From NCBI GenBank assembly GCA_024741835.1, contig JAENRP010000146.1:40607-104606 (forward strand): 64,000 nucleotides of DNA. The letters are read 5' to 3'. This document shows, in pieces, positions 58,846 to 64,000 of this stretch. Position 1 is the first letter of the stretch. Each line of letters begins with the position of its first letter. This DNA is from Diplocarpon mali (Eukaryota > Ascomycota > Leotiomycetes > Helotiales > Drepanopezizaceae). The notes beneath the pieces are model-generated. The model was not told where the DNA came from and ran no database searches. It saw only the letters and a program-made list of their open reading frames with translations. The translations under genes and the position numbers were made by a program.

Positions 58846-60778
58846 TTAGTCTTTGGACAGGGGGTTTTCAAGAGGACTTGAATAAGATGTGATTCTCATC
58901 ACCGGATTCTGCTTTTCGAGAGTTGGAGTTTCAGCTGTCAATGGCGAACCAACTCCGGTTAGCGGGCTGACAAAACCGCTGGGCGGAACTGGAATCTTGA
59001 TATCTTCAGGCGAGCCCGGTACCAATGAAGGGCTGAGATCGGGAATATAAATTCGCTTGGCCTCGTTCTGGTACGAAGCCGGGATAATCTGTGGCATGTA
59101 AGTGCTAGCCAAAAGGGGACGATGGACGAAGGCTCACCTCGATGATTTGGTTTCGGGGAAACTTCAACGTGGGGATTTGCATCGCATCGCAAGCCATCAA
59201 GTATCCATAGAGGACCCGAAGAACAGATTCGTGAGCAATGATGAGAAGATCATTCTGCTCACGTTCCAGTTCGAGAATAATGGGCTCAAGACGAACTGCA
59301 AGGTCATGATATGACTAGACGATCGTGAGAAATGTGGCATCTATGGATGGAACAATTTTACCTCGGCTCGGGGGTAGCGGTGGTGATATGGGTCATGGAC
59401 GTGCTTATCGACCTCCTCTGAGTAGAGACGACGGATCGAATTTTCGGAGAGCTTTTCGCAGTCCCCCGGGTTGAGTTGGCTCATCTGAGATCTTTGACGG
59501 ACTCGGAAACCACGCCCCTTGAGGTATTCGGCCGTCTCCACGGTTCTCTTTCTAGTTGATGTCCAGACTGTCAACGGCTTTAGAGGCGCATCGGAACCGC
59601 CAGCAGCTATCAAAGCTGCTCTCTCAGAGTCTCTGTGGGCGAGTAACGTATCGCCCATCTTCTGAGAGTATTCCTTGCCTTCATCACCCAGAGAAGCATC
59701 GGTCTTGTAAAGATCCTCCTGTCCAGATGTCCCGGCACGGGCAAAGTACGTGACGCGAGATTTGATGTGGAGGTTCATGAGGTAGAAGACGATGCGATGA
59801 GAGAGGTACCCGAAATTGACGTTGTTATACTCGATACTCTCACCGGCGTTGATCATCTTGACGAAATTGAGATCATCTTCATTCATCGTCTCGAAGTGAG
59901 GGATCTTCATGTCGATTCTCTTCAAGTAAAGCTTGGCGGCCTTATCCGCGTCCATGCCGATGAACTGTGGTCTGTGAGCGAAGCCAAACAAGAGAGCTGC
60001 ATCAGCCTTACATCTGGTGACGAGATCTTCACACTGCGAGCGTTCTCCTCCAGTATTCTCTGGTCGGTGACGTAGGATTCAAGGAAGAGCGTCTCAAGAC
60101 ACGTCAGCAGCCATGACGGCAGGCACCGGAAAATCGTGACGAACCTGCACATCGTGCTTTGCGAACTCCTTGGCAAGTGAGCGGCGGCCATCAGAGATAG
60201 GATTGACAGCATCGTAGATGGCAACTTGACCATTCTCATGGTTCAGCCAGGCGTAGATGTCTTCTCGGCACTTCTTGAGGATCTTCTGGCGAAGCATGAC
60301 TGAGGGGGCAGAGGCATTGACGAAGAAATAGTCCTCTGGGACCTCGGTTCCTTCGCCCATTGTTGCACGACGGTAGTCTCCAAGATGGAACACCCGAGTC
60401 TTTACGCCCAACCTAAAGAATAGAAAAGAATCAGCCCGCTGCTGCAGACCGGACTTGGAGTACCTCTTACCATTGCAGATATCGAGACAGGGAGACGGAG
60501 ATGTGGCTGTAGAATTGAATAAGTACTTAACATCGAAAAGGAACGCGATGCTGCACTTACGTCTTCCCTCGGGCGGGGAGACCGACAAGTACAATGGCGA
60601 TTCTTCCCGAGTGGAAGAGTCTACCAGACATGGTGCTGTAGAGTTGGGCCGGAGCCATATGAGGGGTCTTCTCGTCCTTGACATCGTGCACTCCGTCAAT
60701 GAAAGTAGACGAGCGTCTGCGGTATCGTGGAGAGTTTGCCGCGATCTCTGCAGTTCTGCCCTTGATGTTAATCATCAT
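58846..60778 (-). CDS. 6-phosphofructo-2-kinase with degenerate fructose-2,6-bisphosphatase domain
   Basis: Minus strand, exons 60778-60561, 60506-60471, 60412-60145, 60092-60012, 59964-59362, 59314-59138 and 59088-58846; 1626 bases, 541 residues. The kinase half has the Walker A GLPARGKT (66-73), HISVSLSRYLQWLGVKT, VFHLGDYRR, DYFFVNASAPSVMLRQKI and AIYDAVNPISDGRR. The phosphatase half starts near 270, but its catalytic RHG motif reads FARAGTSGQE: the histidine is Ala278 (codon 59736-59734). The second histidine is kept (LIIAHESVL, about 430). As in yeast Pfk26, where this His is also replaced, it is probably kinase-only and raises fructose-2,6-bisphosphate, activating glycolysis. The N-terminus is uncertain: another frame holds TPRDFLKAEAVPRKF after an ATG at 60954, which could be an upstream exon. 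It is divergent from TOM40. Confidence 0.92.
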
Positions 60779-61742
60779 GCTTGCACAGGGTTTTAGACTA
60801 CTTAAGAGCCTAGTTTTCGCAGCCTTGCTGAACTTGGATTTGGGAGCGCGAATATTCTTCAAAGGTTGAGCGATATGAATTTTCTCGGCACAGCTTCAGC
60901 CTTCAGGAAATCGCGCGGAGTGACCGGCCGCTCAACACTTGCTGCGCTCTTCATGAGAATTTCATTTTTCCTTGAGAGAGCCGGGTTCATCAGAGATTTT
61001 TTTAGGTCCGAAGGCCACAAGGTGAACAAGCCTGAATTGTGACCCAGATGGTAAGTGATAGGAGAGCACACTCACAAGAGGGTATCCATGGCTTCAGGTA
61101 GGGAGCCACAACAAGCTGTGGCAGGTCGTAAGATGAAGTTCGCAAATGCGCAGAAATAAAATCGGATGACTAGAGAATAGATGGTCAGGTCTCTTCTTAC
61201 CGAATAGAACTTCTTGTCTATCTGACATCAGACTAAAGAGAGGGGAGCACGTGCTGACAGCAAGAGAGACTGGCTGGGCAGCAATTTGGTGCTCTTCAAC
61301 ACAGAGTATAATGTCGAAAAGCCCTTGACTTTAACGTAACACGGAACGGATTCTTGCCCAGTAGCTGTACTTTCTTTTCGAGAAAGTGGTGGTTGATGTA
61401 TTGCGGAGGGGGAGGTTCTGTTACAGCCTTTGACAAGGTAGGAGACGTTAGTACTACAGCCAAGGCTCGGATGCTGCACCAATGAATCACTCTTCCATTC
61501 TGGAGTCGGGCCGGATCGGATAATCCTGTCACTCCGGGTTGTCGCCTGGCGCGCGGTGTTCTGCCTGACAGTTGAGCTCGTCAGAAAAAAGTTCAGAGGC
61601 GTGCAGCTCGACTGAAGTTGACGTGCTTGTTAAATACCTAGCGAAACTACCTCCATCACTGCCCTTCACCTGCCCATCAATCCCCTCCTGCTTTGTCCTC
61701 GGCGTCTCCCCTCGTTGTCGCAAACCCTCCAACCTTAGGAAG
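60779..61742. promoter_or_regulatory. Divergent promoter region between PFK-2 and TOM40
   Basis: 964 bases between the two ATGs. A pyrimidine-rich stretch (61650-61740) precedes the TOM40 start. A short minus-strand coding-like stretch at about 60870-60954 may be a further 5' exon of the PFK-2 gene. No specific operator was recognised. Confidence 0.5.
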
Positions 61743-62957
61743 ATGTCTGCTGTTCTGGAGCTAGAAAAGGATTCTCCTTTGGCCCTCATGTACAACAATC
61801 CGATCTCCGTGGCCCTGGCAGATACATACAATGCCTTCTCTGAACGGAGGGCGGCCTTGGGACTGTCAAACCCTGGGACTGTTGAGAACATTGCGCGAGA
61901 GGTCCAGCGCGATGTGTTCCTCAACAACCACACCTTCTCTGGCTTGAGGGCAGATATTACCAAGGCCTTCAGTATCTCGCCGTTATTTCAGGTCTCTCAT
62001 GCTTTCTCTATGGGGTCGCAAGGGCTGCCCCCGTATACTTTTGCGGCGTTGTTTGGTACCAATAAGGTCAGTCACGATTGTTGTGATCCCTCCCACGTTC
62101 AAGCCCTACACAAGAATGGTAGCTGACATGCCTACCATTAGATCTTCATGCAGGGAAACGTTGACAATGAGGGACAACTCTCCACCAGATTCAACTACCG
62201 CTGGTCATCCTCCTTGGTGACCAAGACCTCTATCCAAATTGCCCCGGGCCCAAACCAAGCAATGGCACAATTTGACAATGAATACACAGGTGCTGATTTC
62301 ACTGCGTCGCTGAAGACTCTCAACCCATCTTTCATCGATGGTGGCCTTACGGGCATTTTCATCGGCAGCTATCTGCAATCAGTAACTCCCAATCTTGCTC
62401 TTGGTTTGGAGGCCATCTGGCAACGTGCAGCTCTCAACCAAGGTCCTGAGACCGCTATGTCATATTGTGCCAAGTACAAGGGAAGCGACTGGATCGCCAG
62501 TGCTCAGTTGGCTGCAGGAGGCGCAATCAGCACATCATACTGGCGAAAACTGACGGATAAGGTGGAGGCTGGAGTTGATCTGAACCTGCAATTCGCTGGG
62601 CTTTCAGGCGCCGGGATGATGGGAGGGCCTATGCGAAAGGAGGGTACCACTACTGTTGGTGCCAAGTATGACTTTCGAAGGTCAACTTTCCGAGCTCAGG
62701 TTGATTCAACTGGGAAGCTCAGCTGCCTGCTGGAGAAGAGAGTTGTCCTTCCAGTTAATCTGACCGTTGCGGCTGAGATGGACCATTTCAAGGTAAGTCA
62801 CCCCGTCCCCGATACTTGGACTTGGAAGGAACCTAATATTTGATAGCAATCTGCAAAGATCGGGCTCGCTATCTCGATCGAAGCCGCCAACGAAGAATTC
62901 CAAGAGCAACAGGAGCTGTCTGGAGGCGCTGCGCCCCCTGCTCAAATTCCGTTTTAA
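61743..62957 (+). CDS. tom40: Mitochondrial import receptor channel Tom40
   Basis: Exons 61743-62066, 62142-62792 and 62847-62957; 1086 bases, 361 residues, close to fungal Tom40 length. Seen blocks: [89 protein letters not shown], then alternating beta strands ([80 protein letters not shown]) and the end [20 protein letters not shown]. This is the 19-strand VDAC-like barrel of the outer membrane through which nearly all mitochondrial precursors pass. As usual there is no cleavable presequence. The ATG follows a pyrimidine-rich leader with AGATGTC context. The upstream frame is open to 61572 but lacks family similarity. Confidence 0.97.
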
Positions 62958-63658
62958 AGGACTGGGAAGCTGAAAATACCCACCCCTCCGCTCCTAAATA
63001 ATCGAAGTATAATGCCTCCCACGAAGCGCTTTTGTCCCGGACACGTTGGACATGTCGGATGTCCCTAACCAAAAACCACCCCTTCTTCCATCACCCTGTC
63101 TTACTACCATCCACATACTCTGGTGCAGCATATAGCGGTCTTCTCCGGTGTCATGTGCTGCGATTTGTCGACTGCCATCTCCCTCGGAGGGGCCCTGTAC
63201 AAGGCTGCTGCGGGCCGAAAGATGTGAAGATTATACACTTATTTCCTTCTCTGCGTGTCCTCGCTGGCGTGCATCTCTGGGTAGCAATGCTGAGCGTCCT
63301 GGTCCTGGAGCATGGGTGGGATGTTATGCCGGCGGATGGGAACGCAAGCGCACCTGTACTATAGTGACTCTCTGCGCGGACGGGCTGGGCATGACACACT
63401 ACTGTGGATACCTATGTACAAAATGACATTAGACGAGGTGTCGAATATGCCTCGTTGGTTCCTCCGAGGTCGTTGTAGGAAGAGGAGATGGGGACGTGTG
63501 ATCTGCTGTTTCTGAAATGATTGATCTGCTCGCTCTGGCCATGCCATTGCCGGCTGGCTTGGGATTCCTCTCTGTGGAGAAAGGTGCGCTCTCCACGGTA
63601 CTGATGCCGCCCATCTCCCCAAGATACGTACCTGCCGGCTCCCCCGCGATCCATTTCC
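62958..63658. other. TOM40 3' flank and spacer, no gene
   Basis: 701 bases. Short ORFs on both strands without motifs. The right part may be the promoter of the partial ORF that follows. Confidence 0.45.
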
Positions 63659-64000
63659 ATGGCGTCGCCTGGCTCGAGTCTGTCTGGCGTGCCAGTCGGG
63701 TCTCAGCCGCCTTCTCCCCTCCCTTTTCGCCTTCCTGTGCACCCGCAAGCAGCAACCGACTCGGCCGCCAACACGATCTCCCACGACGCCGACGAGTCCC
63801 CCTTCGTCGGCACGCACCCGCTCCGCGCCCCTCTCCCCCGAGACGTCCGGGTCCGGCCGCGAGAGCAGGTCACCTGGTCTGGGACGCCTGTCGGCCCAGC
63901 GGTGACGGCCTACACATATCACGCGGAGGATCCGGCGGCGGGCTGGATGTCGGGATGGCGATCACGCGCTGGAGAGGCTGGGGTTGGGGGGGAAGGGGGG
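63659..64000 (+). CDS. Partial unknown ORF running off the right edge
   Basis: ATG at 63659 (context TTCCATGGCG), no stop through base 64000, at least 114 codons. The product is Pro/Ser-rich and disordered at first (SGVPVGSQPPSPLPFRLP), then SPFVGTHPLRAPLPRD and VTWSGTPVGPAVTAYTYHAE. I do not recognise the family. The GC-rich composition makes a chance ORF possible, and minus-strand ORFs overlap it (63359-63922). The good start context and the longest clean frame favour the plus strand. Confidence 0.4.
   Translation, partial: MASPGSSLSGVPVGSQPPSPLPFRLPVHPQAATDSAANTISHDADESPFVGTHPLRAPLPRDVRVRPREQVTWSGTPVGPAVTAYTYHAEDPAAGWMSGWRSRAGEAGVGGEGG

Noticed and set aside
60779..60862. Longer PFK-2 start at 60862
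   Set aside because: The codon there is TTG; the first ATG in frame is at 60778.
1..64000. CRISPR arrays, operons, bacterial defence systems, biosynthetic gene cluster
   Set aside because: The sequence is fungal nuclear DNA; no spaced direct-repeat array, no polyketide synthase, NRPS or tailoring-enzyme cluster was found.

Overview
The window is nuclear DNA of a filamentous ascomycete (Pezizomycotina). The evidence is: genes broken by short introns of about 45-100 bases with GTRNGY-type donors; a SepA/Bni1-type formin, a Tup1/RcoA corepressor with long introns-in-frame structure, a fungal M6 metalloprotease, a fungal-only DUF2015 protein and a fungal-type PFK-2; and sharp alternation between GC-rich gene blocks and AT-rich, ORF-poor blocks of the kind left by repeat-induced point mutation (RIP). 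I cannot name the species. No prokaryotic element, CRISPR array, rRNA or tRNA gene was found.

Layout. 0-1.2 kb: 5' part of a DUF2264 gene running off the left edge. 1.2-10.8 kb: sparse region with a degraded 97-bp LTR-like repeat, a doubtful small gene, a small Cys-tailed protein, and a conserved single-pass membrane protein. 10.8-16.1 kb: a complete formin whose FH1 reading frame is interrupted only by one ambiguous base (N at 13926). About 17-26.5 kb: AT-rich, gene-poor block with relics. 26.5-38.1 kb: GC-rich block with sterol C5-desaturase (ERG3), Tup1/RcoA and a UMP/CMP-type nucleoside monophosphate kinase, separated by intergenic stretches of more than 3 kb that are full of microsatellites and contain a solo LTR with a perfect 5-bp target duplication. 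38.7-41.5 kb: a seven-exon secreted M6 metalloprotease. About 42-48.9 kb: a second AT-rich block with almost no ORFs, carrying a MITE-like inverted-repeat element. 49.9-55.2 kb: a compact housekeeping group (DUF2015 protein, ribosomal protein eL28, cytosolic-type malate dehydrogenase, TRAPP subunit Trs33). 55.2-58.8 kb: another poor stretch with a frameshifted relic. 58.8-63 kb: a divergent pair, 6-phosphofructo-2-kinase (with a bisphosphatase domain lacking its catalytic histidine) and TOM40. A partial unknown ORF runs off the right edge.

Functionally these are mostly unlinked eukaryotic housekeeping genes: polarity (formin), sterol synthesis (ERG3), glucose repression and development (Tup1), nucleotide synthesis, ER-Golgi traffic (Trs33), translation (eL28), carbon metabolism (MDH, PFK-2) and mitochondrial import (TOM40). 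There are two divergent promoters (DUF2015/eL28 and PFK-2/TOM40). I see no gene cluster with a shared novel function. The most useful observations are the likely spurious N in the formin, the degenerate phosphatase motif in PFK-2, the TSD-flanked mini-LTR, the MITE-like element, and the compartment structure. All splice sites are read by eye and checked for phase.
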